In this document: piece after piece, positions 1 to 13,400 of the stretch
How positions within the stretch are numbered: position 1 is the stretch's first letter
Layout of the letters: every line of letters begins with the position of its first letter
Source of the DNA: Struthio camelus
Lineage: Eukaryota; Chordata; Aves; Struthioniformes; Struthionidae
Assembly: GCF_040807025.1 (NCBI RefSeq)
Contig: NC_090951.1
Span: 2,356,001-2,420,000 of the forward strand
DNA length: 64,000 bases
Reading direction: 5' to 3'
Notes under the pieces: model-generated
What the model was told of the DNA's origin: nothing
Databases searched by the model: none
The model's input: only the letters and a program-made list of their open reading frames with translations
Translations under genes and position numbers: made by a program

Positions 1-71
1 TTTAAATAATAAAATACTAAAATAGCTTGTTAGAGAGAGAGAAACTCTATTCCTCTCCTACCCTCTCATTT

Positions 72-94
72 CCCCCCCCCCCCCCAAAAAAAAA
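72..94. repeat. Homopolymer pair C14-A9
   Basis: Fourteen C followed directly by nine A. Length is likely to vary between individuals and to be error-prone in assembly. Confidence 0.85.
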
Positions 95-493
95 CACTTC
101 CAAAGAGTTTCATGACCAGAAGCTAAACGGAATTTGAGTGTTGGGATTCTTGGAGAGTTGATGATGCTATTAAAAGTGATATTAATATTCAATCCTGCCT
201 TATAAAAAGCAAAAGTGACAGTTCGGAAGGCCTGTTTGCACATGTTGTACAAGAACAGTTGAAAGTTGCCATTTGCACTTGTGGGTTCCCTTGGAATGCA
301 CTGGGCCAGTGAAATCACCTGCAGAAGAGCTGGGTCCCCATTGCTCTGGGACTGGGGGATATCAGAGCATAAGTTCTTCCACCAGCATCGACCATCTTCC
401 TTCCTGTAGCTAAAATCAACAGTGATACAAATAGCCACACCTTGTGTGTTGCAGCATGCTGGCTGGAGAAGGCAGGTTGTAGGTGGGTGCAGA

Positions 494-537
494 CCAATTG
501 GAAGTATACATATTTCCAATTGGAAGTATACATATTT
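494..537. repeat. Perfect 22-bp tandem duplication
   Basis: Two identical adjacent units, 494-515 and 516-537, each starting CCAATTGGAAGTATACAT and ending ATTT. Perfect identity suggests a recent event. Confidence 0.9.
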
Positions 538-3500
538 CTGCTCTACGTTTGTCTAATTCACCTAATTCACTGTCAGACTGCCTTACCAAGGACTGTAGGA
601 CATCTTCTACCAATTTTAGCAATTTTAAGATCAAGATTGGATATATTTTGCTCAGGTAGGCAAATCATTTTGGACCAGTTGTGTCCTTCCTGTTCAGGAA
701 ACAAGGCTAGAGGACCCGCAGCTCTGCCCTGGCCTCAAAGTCTAAAACTGCACCCCGGTAGCATTGAGAGATATGACTGTGCTTTACCAAGCAAGGGGCA
801 GAAGGGCTGATGTTACAGGAGAAGTAATGACTAAGGATAAACTTGGCAAGCTCCCTCTCCTGTACAGCTTAAGACACACAGGACTTCTGGAAGTATCCTG
901 CAAGTTGCCTTTCTTGTTGCTCTCCTCATCCATCCTTTTAGCCTTTAGGTCATGCTTGCCTATCACCAAATTTGACTGGGATTGTGAAGTGCGTGAAAAA
1001 GAATGCATGCAAACTTGGCATATCGTACACTACTGTTTTATTGCTACTGAATTTTTACTAGAAGGTCTCAGTTGTGAAGCATCAAGCCTCAGGGAAAAAT
1101 AGAGCTGTTTTTCCACCCCTTTTTCCCTAAAGGGCATTGTGAACTGCTGTAACCTTCCTCTTTAGAAGGCTGCACCCAAGGGAAATTGTGTTGTGGCTAG
1201 AGTCAAACTTCTGCCAAGGCTGTAAGGAATTGAGCGTTCCTGTACCACACATGTGCAGTCTCTGGTCTGGGGAAGAGCAGTGAGGGTAACTTCTAAGCCT
1301 GCAGGAAGGAGGACAAGCAGGCGGAGCAGGGCTGGGTTGAATGCAAAGACCTTGCTCCTTCCATTACAATACTTGGCTGTACCCCCCAAGTTATGTGGCT
1401 CTATGGTACCTACGTTGCCTTATATTGCCAATGGCAGCCCTGGGGGCAGGCTGCTCACCCTTCTCCCTGGCGGTCTCTTGGTGGCCACCTCAGTAACGCT
1501 GAGTGCACAGTTGCCCAGAAGGCTTGACTTTTATAAGTGGAAGCAGAAGAAAAGGACAGGGGTGCCGCAGGAGAAAGCTCTCCTATTCACTAGCTTAAAT
1601 AAGTGGTTCTACTGTATGCAAGTTTTCCATTTCTAAAATATGAACACCCAGAGTTTGTACTGTTATGAGTTCTTTTGTCCCGCTGATTGAAGGGAGAGGT
1701 ACCTTATTTGGAAGAGGAGGCCTGAAAGGGAAAAAAGTGGGTATTCTCTGTGGATTTACCAGAGTCCTACAGAAATTGCCTAATTTAATGCTGTGTAGAG
1801 GAGGAAGAAGTGTGAGCTAGCAGGAGAAAGGAAATCTTCCCTCTGCCTGCCACAGAGATTATCCAGCAGAGAATAGTTCTTGTGTTCTCCATGAGCAGTG
1901 GTGCAAGAAGGAAAAAATAATAACAGTAATTAAAAAAAAATGTGTAAAAGCCCTTCGGGTTGCTGGAGAATGGCTAATAGCATCAACCTTTCTGCTGTCA
2001 GCTTAATATCTTGTTAGTAGTCTTCAGTGATTTTTAATAAAGGCTACTGTGTCTTTAAATGATTTGTGTATGTGTCTGTGAGAAGACCCTATTGTTTTAG
2101 TGTAAAATGCCAACGGGGTTGTGTGTGCCGCAGTCAGTTCTGATTGCCCTTCTCGTCAACGTGAAGGAATCGATAAAGCCTTTTCTGCGAGGGGGATGTG
2201 AAGTCAAGTAGAACCTCACAAATAATGACATTTGATTGTGGTCCTCTGAGCATATGAGCTAGCCATTGATCGCTTCTGCTTGAGAGCCGATGGAGACTTT
2301 CTGATTTGCTCATCTTCTGTGGTCTCTTCCAGACAGTTAACACATTAGAAGCAATTTTTGTTCAACCAGGTTGAAACTGGCAGTCATGCTTTCAGGTATC
2401 TGGTCGTTCTGGGTTCCAGCTTGGGAGGCTTTTGCTGGGAATTTCCAGGAGAGTGAGAATTACCTCTTGCCAGTGCTGTGGCAAATGGCAAGAAACAACG
2501 TTCCTGGCTTTAATTAGCTGGTGTTTTTTTAACTCTCTCCTGCTGTCCAATATTAATATAGTTTTGTTGTTGCTCTGGGTTTTATGTGCTGGAATGAGGA
2601 AACATGACCGGGAGAGAGAGCCCAGATTTGCTGCGCCACTATCAGAATCTGCAGTTGCCTGTCAAGTCAGACTGATCTGGGATAGCACCAGCGTGACAAA
2701 TTGCCAAAGGGCTTACATTAACGCGAGTGGTGATTCCATTGCTTGGCGAAGAGCCCAAACTGGCAACCAGCTGTATTTGTCTCATGTCTATATTGACATA
2801 GCATCTGTGGTCTATTTGCTCTGGAAATTAAAGCATAAGCTGTGCAACCAATAGCCACTAGATCTTACAAGGGGAAAAACAATCCAGGTTGCACAATTGC
2901 TGGGGGGAAGGGTAGAAAAATGTGTTCCCTGAAAGGTTTATCTGATGTGCAGAAAACTTTTTTTTTTTTTTTTAAGTAATTGCTGGAATTTCTCCTGCAG
3001 CAAGCAGGTCTGTGCAGTGGCACAAAACACTATGCCTGTGCAAGAGACCTGGTGCATGAGCTGAGCTATTTGTTTGCCATCTGATAGTCTTTTATTGGCT
3101 CTCTTAGGAGGCACAGAGCTGACTTGTGTTCTACGTAGGATCTTCTGATTTAGCTTTCATGCTTTTAGAGTTGAGGAGAAAAGATCCAATAATTTGCCTA
3201 AACAAAGGCAGTGACCTTTCCGCGTCATCTGATCGGGGTTACCTGTAACATGCATGTTACGTTTGATAGCGTGCAGAGTAAAATATTATTAGGCTTGTGC
3301 TTTTAACGGGCTATTGATCCTCTGCGTGTTGTTATTAACAGTCTCTCAAAGAAATAGTTTTAAGGAAATAATAGCAGATCAAGTGGTGGTTGATTTGGGT
3401 TGTGTTATCTGGGTGGATAGGGCAAGCATGCCTACCTCTTTGCTCTTCTTCCACATAGCATGACTTTATTTTTTGAGTGAAGCTGCCGCCTGGAACTCCT

Positions 3501-6500
3501 GTTGGAAGTGCCAGAGAGCTGAGCCGCTCCTTGTCAGCATAAATCAGCAGAGCTCCACTGCTGCCCGTGGAACTATGTTGCTTTTGCTCCAGCCGAGAAT
3601 TTGGCACACTTCTATTTATTGTTAAATCCTGCAGCGTGCACGTGGATCTGTGGGCCGTGTTGTCAGATCATGCTCTTAAAAGAAAAAACATTTTGTTTAT
3701 TGAAGAGCAGGAAATGATCCAAAATGGTGATATGATTTAAAATTCTCTTCTAGTGGCCTTCACCAGTAGAGGTACCTGGAAGGAGCACTCTCTTCCTTTA
3801 CCAGTCTGGTAGTGCTTCAGCCTGTCCAGCAGAGCAGAGCTACTTTCCATTCTTCCCTGCCAGAGGGCAGTTTCTTCTTCTTTCCTGTCAAAGATGTATA
3901 CAAGGAGTTTTGGCATGTCCCTCCGCCCCAACTCCCAGCAGCACACATGACCAAATGTGTGTGCCTTCCAAGTAACTAGAGGGATTGTCCAGATGTTCCA
4001 GTGTAGGGACTGTCTTGTCTTTAAATGCTTCTCAAATCTCAAGCAGATTTTATGTTGTAGTAGTTTTGCTCCAGAAAAGAAAAGCAATCCAGACTAGAGG
4101 ATCCTAGGTTTTTGATTTATTGGTATAGCTGATTTTTCTCTTTCCCTCTTGAGAACTGAAAATGGCTTTGAGTTACAAAATGGAATGAGCTAGCGCTTAG
4201 GGAGAAGTTAAATATTCTTTTCTGTCAAATGTAAACTGTTTTACTGACTCAAATTGAGCAGCATTGACCACTGTTATCATACCGATCAGTTTTCAGTCAA
4301 GAAGAGGCACTTGCACACATTTTAATTAGATTTACTGCACTACAGCATGATCAGAGTTCCCTCCCTTAGATACATGAACTGTTCCTGGAGAGCTTTTGCA
4401 ATACCGTGAGAGTCCTCCTTCCCCCATCCATTCCCCAGTACAGTGGCCACCTCTGTGAGCACTCGCTCTCCTGTGAGCTGGGTGCTGAGAAGTGGTGATT
4501 CACATTAAGGTTCTTCAACACATGACTTGACATGTGTTTGTACAATGAATAAATCTCTTTCCTGCAATCCGATGCATGTGAATGAACGCCGGAAGTGAAC
4601 CCTGTGAAGGCAGAGATCTGTCTACGAGATCAGATTGCAAGTTTATGGCTCGCGAGCTTCCAAAAGCCCCAGTCTGGGTAACCTGGCTCATGAACTATCT
4701 GGTTTTGCACTAGCTTCATGCGAGCGCTTTAGTCCCTTTTTGCTCATTTGCTGCCAGGCAGCCCATCTCCACGCCAGGTTTGCTCACTCTTGCTTCTTGA
4801 TTGAATTCATCCTTTATAGTTTTAGGAAGCAGATAAAAACATTTTTCTCTATAAATGAGTCTTAAGGGACTGTGCTAAGTTCTGTATGTATTACCTTCTT
4901 ACTTGCTTTCTGCTGGCTCATTTCATTATCTTTTACTTGGGTTATCTCTTCCTCCATTACAGTTATATGCCGTGCTCATTTCCGTGAATCGTAAGAGGAT
5001 CCTCTAGTTGTTTCTACAATATTTTAATTACTACTCTGCTGGACAGTGCCTCGATCACGGATGTGAGGATATGATTTTAGGGCATATGTTTTGCTCATTT
5101 GTTGATGATCAAGTCGAAAATATTTTAAGCTGTCTCTGTAGGTTGAATATTGGTGGTCACACAGTACATCAAAATAATAATAGTCAGTTTTATTTGCGGA
5201 GATAAAGTTGAAAAGCCTCAGAAATGAAAATAGTGGTTTCCAGCCACGTTTTAAGAGTGTTATTTATCAATATCATAAAACAATATGTTTGAAAATCCCC
5301 CAGCCCCTCCGCAATAGACTACTTTTGAAGAGAGCATTGACCGTTTAGATTAGAAAGACAGACAGCTTTTGGTTGGTGGCATCAGGCAAGGTTGTCACAG
5401 CACTTTCTTTCTTGGGAGTCTTTGGGGCATAACCTAGACTGTGTTCTGGAGTCTCTGCTACAAGAATTTTATGAAAAGCAAAAGATAAATTGTAAACAAA
5501 GCAATGTATAAACAAATGCCCAAGAGACTAAAATCTTCTTCCGACTAAAGCATTTGCAGCAGAAGAGTATTGTACCAATTAGCAGGCTCTTAATTAAATA
5601 GCTTGTTTGATTTGCATCCAAATTATAATTTGGATGTTATGTCAGCTTTGATACCTTTTCATTAACCGTCCCCTTTGAAACAAATTCTATTTTTCACTCT
5701 ATGTTTCAGAGGTCTGTGGCATCAGAAGGTGGAAAGGTCAATCATTTTTGTATCCATTTAAAGTCCATTATTGGTAGGCCACTACAACCTATCAAGCAAC
5801 TCTTATTTTTCCAGTCAGTGATTCAGGCATCCATAGCTCTGTGCAGATAAATGGGATTTCATGGGCTTCTAACCTTCTTGCTTTATTGAAAAGCAGCATA
5901 TTAACTGCTCCACTGACCAGCTGTCCATTAAAAACACAGGATATTTTTAGAAAATTGTTTGCCAATCAAACCCTACCAACATCTGTAGAGAGCTTTTTAG
6001 TTTGTTTTATAAGCAAATGCTACAGCTGCTTTCCCACCTCCATTTGAATATTCCTATTTACCTTCTCTCCATGTCTCTGTCCATGTCTCGAGGCATTTTG
6101 AGGAATTGTAAGTAGCGCAGCATGTTAGCTGGAATTGTAAAACTGAGGGTTAACAAGTCCATTAGGTGCTAGTCCTTGCTAGTCGATGGGGCCCCCTGCT
6201 TTATTTTCCTCTTCAGTGAAATTAGCACTTTAAATTTTTTGCTGTTCCCAGGGCTAAATGCGTTCTGTTAGCCTGCGAGACAGCAGGCCAGGCTCTAGGT
6301 TATTAGAGAGTTTGACATCTGGCTAATAATTGGCTGGAGTTTGGGAGACACAACCTGGCACGGCGTACAAAGGCGCAGATGCAGAGAGCTCGCTGCTCTG
6401 GACTGCTGAACAGACGGCTCTGTCTGTCCCTTGGGTGGCCACTGAGCGCTTTAACCCGTTGCTGCTAGCAAAGGGAGTGTCCCTGTACTTGTGGCCTTCC

Positions 6501-7285
6501 CCCCCCACTACTGCTGCCAGGGAAATCCCGACTTCTGACCCCATAGACTTGAACGTTAGTCACAGGAACGTTTCCAGGCCTAACACAGTTCTTCCAGCCC
6601 AGCTGTCATTCCCAGGTGAGGCCCTCAATACCAGCTTTCTGAGAAGCTATAAATCAGATAAATAAATGCACCCATTTTCTTTTTAAAATTAACCATATTT
6701 GCTTCTCCCTTTAATGAAATAGGTCCTTTTGGTCTGATGTCAGATGCTGAGCATGCAGAGTTTTCAGGGAGGCTAATGGGTGCCCATGGCCTCGCGGGGT
6801 TATGCCCCTCAGTTTTGCTGGATGATTGCCTGTGACTGCTCCTTTCAGATCAGAGTTGCCAAGTGATCAGAACCTCTCTGTGCATTTCTGAGTCATAGAA
6901 ACCAAACAGAGAAGATGCTTTCCACAGGCAGAATTCCTATGATTAAATGGTTTCACCTCTTTTTTTGGTTTGGCATTTCATTTTAATGAATATTTTATAG
7001 AGATTACTTTTGTATGAGGCAAAAAATGTAAGGCTTGCTTCAGCTTTTTTGCTAGTGCAGTAGCTGCACTGTCACCTTATTTTACTCCATCAGATCAGAA
7101 TCCATTTTACAGAGTAAAGCAAACTCCCTGGTTTTAGACTGATTCTGTATTCTGTGGGTATATTTGACAGGGCAGGGGAAGTTTACCTGTTTTGGTTAAC
7201 AACAAGGTGCAGAAGAAAGTGGCATCAGCCAGAATTCTCTCTCCTGCCTCACCCTTGGTGACCTGTTTCCTCCTCTCTAATGCAG

Positions 7286-7407
7286 GGCATCGATTTCTGT
7301 CCTGGGCAGAATGTCTCTGGAGTGACAACACATACGCAGGAGGAGCACACCACTCTGCCGCTGCTCTTCCACTTGGGGAGGGACCCTGGAGAAAAGTATC
7401 CGTTAAG
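7286..7407 (+). CDS. GALNS: GALNS exon 12
   Basis: Acceptor TGCAG precedes 7286 and donor GTGAGC follows 7407. Starts in phase 0 and ends with AG of a serine codon completed by T at 18928. Encodes [12 protein letters not shown] through DPGEKYPL and contains the conserved NVS sequon. Confidence 0.96.
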
Positions 7408-10400
7408 GTGAGCCAGTTCTAAATGAGGAGGTGAAAACTCTCATGACTGTCAGTGTTTTCGTTTTCAAAGGACCTGAGGAGCGTGGCAGCAGGGTAGAGA
7501 GAAGGTTGGCATGCCTGTGTCTGTCTGGCTTTAACGTCCAGGCTTGTTCAGACCATTTTTATCATTCTTTTTCCAGCAGATGTTGTTGCTCCCCTAATTT
7601 CACTTTCCTAATTGTCTTTTTTATTGCTTTCATTCAAGTGTTACTGTGTAAGGACAAAATAGCCTGGTTTTGGTGATTAGGGGCAGTGTAATGAAGTAGC
7701 ATTTACAAAATTTGCATGTCCTTGTGTCCCTTCATCACCACACCTCTGCTGAAGGCCACAATGATCTTTATCTACAAAGCCAGTAAATAGCTTTAAAAAG
7801 TGGAGGTCACTGAGACAAATGAGTGGTTAGAGCAAAATCTAGGAGGCTCACATGACGGTGTGGAGTGATACAGTCGTTTCTAACAAATAAATGGGGTAAT
7901 GATAATACTGGCATGGATGTCACAGGAACATGGTGACACCAGAGGCATGTAAGTGTACGCTCCATATAGTTCACTTGCCTTGGTAGCTGTTTCTTGCAGT
8001 CTTTCGAAAACCGTCCCAGAAAGCCAAAGCTCATGAGAGTTGCAAAGAAGGAACAAACCTTGGTTTTTGAGTGGTCAGGCCAGATGGATGCCCACCTGTT
8101 CCTGGTTGGACTCATCAGTCCAATGGTTCTTGTCCTGTGTCCAACAACCCCAGACGGAGGAGGTGAAATGCTCACTTTTGCTTCCCTGGACAGGACTAAG
8201 TCTTGGGCAGCTGTGGAGTGAAAAAACGGTTGCAGTGAGAGTGTGCATTGGAACTAGTCTGCTGCAATTCTCTGTGTGTTTTGGAGGTAAGGAGGAAATA
8301 TCTGTAGTGATCTTTGCATACTCTGTGGCCTTTTTCCTCTGTGCTATATTGGAATCTGCAGAAGGCAGATGTGGTAACTTTTCAGTTCCCTAGCACCCAC
8401 TGAAGGAGCTTCTCCAGAGAGTCTTTAGCAAGAGGACTTTCTGCTCAAGCCTGTCCCCTCCTTGGACTGTCCCAGCTGTCTGAATCCATTTTCCTGCAAG
8501 TCTACTATTGTAATCTTTATCTCCAGCACACACCGTCCCCTGGGAGATTTCTGTAACGATTTACATAGTCATCAGCCAGCGCAAGCCACATATTAACTTA
8601 GCACCTCCAAAAAGGCTCCCAAAGTGTCCCCACTTTCCTCCCTCCTTCCTTCTACTGACTGAGTTTTATTCTGTGGCAGAACTAGATACAGATGGGGGCA
8701 TGCAGCCTCTTCCCTCACCAGTGACTCTGACTCAGAGAATGTGAAAGTAAATAAAAAGGAAACTACTGTGACCACCTGCACAGAAATGGTTTTGTGCAGT
8801 GGCTTTAACAGAGGAGAGATGTTTTCTGAGCTGACAGGGCTGCAATTACTCAACTCTTTTAAATAAATGAGTGGATACACTCACTCCATTACTTTCAAAA
8901 GAACTGAGTGTGTGCTGGCCACTAAGTGTTTTCACTAGAGAGAGAGAGAGAGAGAGAAAGGGAGGAAAAATATTGTACCTTCTCTCTCACTTAACAGATG
9001 AGCACCCTAGAGGTATGTTGCACAGTGTACAAAGCACTTCAGAAGCCCAACACATTAGCTCTCCCCTTATATTGCGTTTCTGCACTAATGAATAAAGCAA
9101 ATCTGCAGCTCCTGTATTTTAAATTCAGCTCAGTGAAACTATACTACTGGGCTGGGATTCCAGGTGAGACTATGCCCTGTTCAGTTTAACAGCTGTTTTA
9201 TTTTAGGAAGATGAGTAGGTGAAAATGACCTCTTTCCAAAAATCAAACAATTGCATATTGTTAAGTGAACTACAGTTTGCGTACTGCTTATTTTTCCTCT
9301 GAATTTGAGGGAGAGTAGACCTTCTGTAAGAGGTGTTTGCAGGACGCCTGCTTCCCTATTATTTAGACATTCCTTACGGCCGCTAGGGGTTGAGTATTGA
9401 AATAAATTCCGGTGTTACCTCTGCAATCATTTCTCATATGGTTCCATTGATTTTTGGATACTCACAAGCTGTTGCCTTGATTGAATTTTATGGAAAGATT
9501 ATGACATGATTATGGAAAGCTGTGATGTTGTTTAATATGCAGACCCTAATAGAAAGCCTCTTTTTAGCGAATGAATCTTCCTTTCTGCAGCACATTATGT
9601 TACTATTGTCTCCTCTCTGGTCACAATGGAAAACTCATGGGAAGTGGGTCTCCTATATCCAATGTGGTAATTAAATTATCCTCATTTGTGGGGCTGTTAT
9701 TGTTGTGTATTTTTATTTAGCTTAATTATCCCCCTTGGCAGACAGCCTGTTGGGAGTCCCTATGCTAATGTTCCTCAGAAGGGAATCCAGCTTTCTTCTC
9801 CAAGTATGCATCTGTCTGTCTGTACATGCAGGGTGTGTTCATATCGCTTGTACTCCAGCCCAAGGTTTGTGTGCGTTCACAGTACCTGTGGGCCTCGTTC
9901 CTCTGTTCGCCCTCACACAGCCCCGGAGGAGCACAGTGTATCGTATGGCTCTTTCACCAACTTGGCTCCTCTGGAGCATTTTTATGTTGCTAAGGCCTTT
10001 ACAAAAATTTGTGTTGGACCCCTGATTTCTCAGGGTTACCTTTCCCTTTATTTCATTGACTTTTACCACTTTGCTTTCCTTTGCTAAATCTGTAGTAGTT
10101 TGTTTTTTTTTTTCTGCTGCTGTTCTGGAGGCCATGGAGGAGCTGCATTGCACGCTCATGTCCTGTGTTTTTCTCTGCCTGTTTAGATCATTTTCTATTT
10201 TTGTTTTTTCCTTATTTTAGTACAACCTTGTTTTCTCCCTAAAATGATTTTAATCACCTGTCATGTCTCTTAATGCCCATTAGTTTGGGGGATGGTCAAG
10301 TATACAACCGCCTGTAAGACGGTTCATTGCTCCATTTGAAGGCCGGGCATCGGGCATGCACCTCTAGTGAGATTTAATATTTATCTTTGGGTTCCCTCTA

Positions 10401-13400
10401 GGATCCTAAGGGATATCAGAGCCATGGCGTCCTAGCAATCAGTCAGCTCAGTCCATTGAGTCAACAGTTTTGACTTGCAGCGCTTATTTTCAGACAATCC
10501 CATCTGAAATGTCTTTGGGTCATGACACTATGCACCTAAGGTACCGCATGACAATACGTCTTTCTCAAGATTGTGGTTATGATTTCAGTTCATCTCAGAG
10601 ATGGGGATTAGCCTTTTACCTTTTCCTTGGAGAAGTGACTGCTAAAGGGTTCACTGAGGATTCAAGTCCTTCAAAATCTAGAGACAGCATGTAAAGTTAG
10701 CTGTTCCCTGGGTTTCATGGTAAACTGGTAAACCAGGAAAGTCCTTCCTCTTCCTGACACAGCTTATTGGATTTCCTGGAGCCTGCCTGCAAACAATATC
10801 TGCAAAAGCTTATCTCCCACAGGAGCACTTTTTGTGCAGTGGAAAAACTGGTCAGGCAATTACAGGCAGGCCCTGTCATCACATTGAGGACGCGTCTGGC
10901 AGTTCTGAGCCATATGGCACCCTGTGCTCATGTTACCCTTCATGTATCGCTGTGCATGTGTCCCCCTGCATGTTTGCCTCCATGAACACACCCTCCCAGC
11001 ACAGCTGGGACTGTTCCTTCCTGCGGTGCTATTGCCCCTCTGTCAGTGGCTAGCTCCCTCCCATCTTCCGCCAAGGGACACAGTTGTGTTTTTCACCTTT
11101 GCCTTGAAAGATGATTGCAGGTATTTCTCTGCCTGGTTGGAGACTTCACCCTGGCAATCCAACAGCCTCACTGACTTTGCGTTTCGATAGCTAGAATTCA
11201 TAGCAATGCCAAATGCATATTATGAATTCTCACGCACCTCCAGGAGCACGCTGTCTGGCTTTGCCCAAATGATGGCATATTTACATTATCATCATGCCGT
11301 GCGTACATCAGTAGACTGGATGGAGCAAGATCCCTATCCTATAGGTGATCTTCAGGACTGATATGTTCAGCCTTAGTGTCAGATGCGTTCACTACCAAGC
11401 TTTTATCCGCCTCTCTTCTGAAAAGAAGATGACTTTCCTGAGAACTACAGGATTCTTGGGTCCTCGAGTTGAGAGAAACTTGGCACCGTAGAGCACGCTC
11501 CCCCTTTATATGGCGGCCAGATGAGAGAGGGCATGAACATACTTATAGGTACTGATAAGACAAAATTGGCATCTGGCTAAGGTGCTTGTGATAAGAACAC
11601 CTGCAATACAAGGGTATATATGGCCAATATATTTCAAAGAAGTGTATTTACTGGTAAATAATCTTTCATTTGGTTGCCACAAATGGTAATGTAACTCTGT
11701 ATTCATATCAGTAAGAGTTACCTTGTTACCTAATCCTTGTATGGTAAGAAGAAAACCTGTTGCGTCTTTTGTCATCCAAGAGATTGACTCGATCTGGGTG
11801 GGCTGTGGAATAGATCTAATAGCTCTCAGATTTTAAGTATAAATAAGATAGCGTGCTAAGTACCACACAAAGCAGAAGCATTTCTCTAAATCTAAGCAGT
11901 ATTCTAGGGATTCTTTGCTTCATTTAAAGACACTTGAACTGTGGAGTGCCTTAGTTACCCAATGTATCAGAAGCAGAACTAAAAGATCTGATAAGTCTTT
12001 ATCTTTATTAAATTCTGTTACACTCCGAGTATTGTGTTTCCCCTGAGTGCCGCATAGGGAACTTGTTTCTCCACGAATGCAATGCATTCAAACGCTATTT
12101 GACAAATTCAGTAAACATCTTCACAACCAATTGTTGAAAATAGTTCAGTTTTATTACCTGAGTCAGAGATTACTGTTTATACGTGCCTTCGCTAAAATAC
12201 TTCATAACAGTCAGGAAGAACACAAGTAATAATAGAAAGCAAAAGCCGGCACAACTTCAAATGTGATTAACAAAATACCCCATACAGGCTGCAGCAGAAA
12301 GAGTGTTTTGAGTCAGACTGCAAAGCTGCAGAAAGAATTGGTGGTAGGAATCTCTTAAATTCTGTCAGTTTGAGCCAGAGGTACAAAGCTTGCTAACAAG
12401 TAAGTACAGCATGCTAATGCTTTGTCTGTACGCCAGGTTAGCAGTGACTTCTGCTTTGAGTGATTAGTCTTCATTCAAAACAGAGTTTACTAAATTTTGA
12501 ATGTCGAAATACCTGTGTTTGACTTAGGGCAATAGAGTTGACTATTACAGGAAAAAAAAATGGAAATGATAAAACTTGGTTGATGAACATAATGATTTTA
12601 GAACATATTAATTAACAAGAGAGCTCACAAGTGCCTATTTCGAGCAGATGGAAAATCTTGGAAACCATCAGAGAAGTAATTGCACTAGTTATGGAATCAG
12701 AAAAGCAGGGAAGAGGCTCCTGAAGGGAAGCTAAAGGGGAAAGGATCTGACAGAAAAGTTGCCAGTCTCACCTTACTAATCAGGGCAGAAACTTCTCCAC
12801 TGAGAAAAGAGAGAAGGGGCAAAGCCAGAAAAAATGTGTATAACAAAGAGCCAGAATCTTGCCCAGGGCGGATGCTGAATCCTCAACTTCAAATACAAGG
12901 AAATGGCAACAACTGCATTGCAGGGGTGAATTAGCTGCTGCTACAGGAGAGGTGGTATTGAGCAAAACTTTAAAACTGTAGACAAGTTGTAGATAAAAAG
13001 CCTTGGTGATGCCAGAAAAAACCTGCTGTCCGCCAGCAACCAAGCAGGGTTTGGACACAGAAAAACAGTCGGGGAAGTACGCCAGTCAGACATGATGGCC
13101 TGTCCCACATCCAGCTCTGGAGGGAGGAGGTCTGAAGGACAGTATGGCTGCAGAGGACAGTTGCTGGCCTAGGGACTAGGAATGGAGGCAAAGTTGTCTA
13201 AATCAGTAGCTAGTCTTCGCTTGGCCCTCTCCAGTATTAGGACTCAGCACCATGGCAAGTCTGATGAACTGTTGTTAACTTGCGCTTAAACATGACAGAC
13301 CAACAGCCTTCAGGCATTTTGCTGAGTAAGTGTCTAGACTAGAATGATACTGTATAAAGAGGAATATTAGAAGTAAAAAACCCTGTGACATGATTTCAAA

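Larger units (their letters stand above)
1..7285. other. GALNS intron 11, 3' part: no gene seen
   Basis: I searched for exon 11 (expected to encode FYYRG and HFWTWTNSWE) and did not find it, so it should lie before position 1. Nothing else gene-like is visible. Contents are a C14-A9 homopolymer pair at 72-94, a 22-bp tandem duplication at 494-537 and a poly-T run near 2959. Confidence 0.75.

Noticed and set aside
2395-2460. Possible GALNS exon 11 (TTCTGGGTTCCAGCTTGGGA)
   Set aside because: It superficially resembles FWTWTNSWE but the conserved residues are not in one frame, and there are no fitting splice sites or flanking FYYRG sequence.
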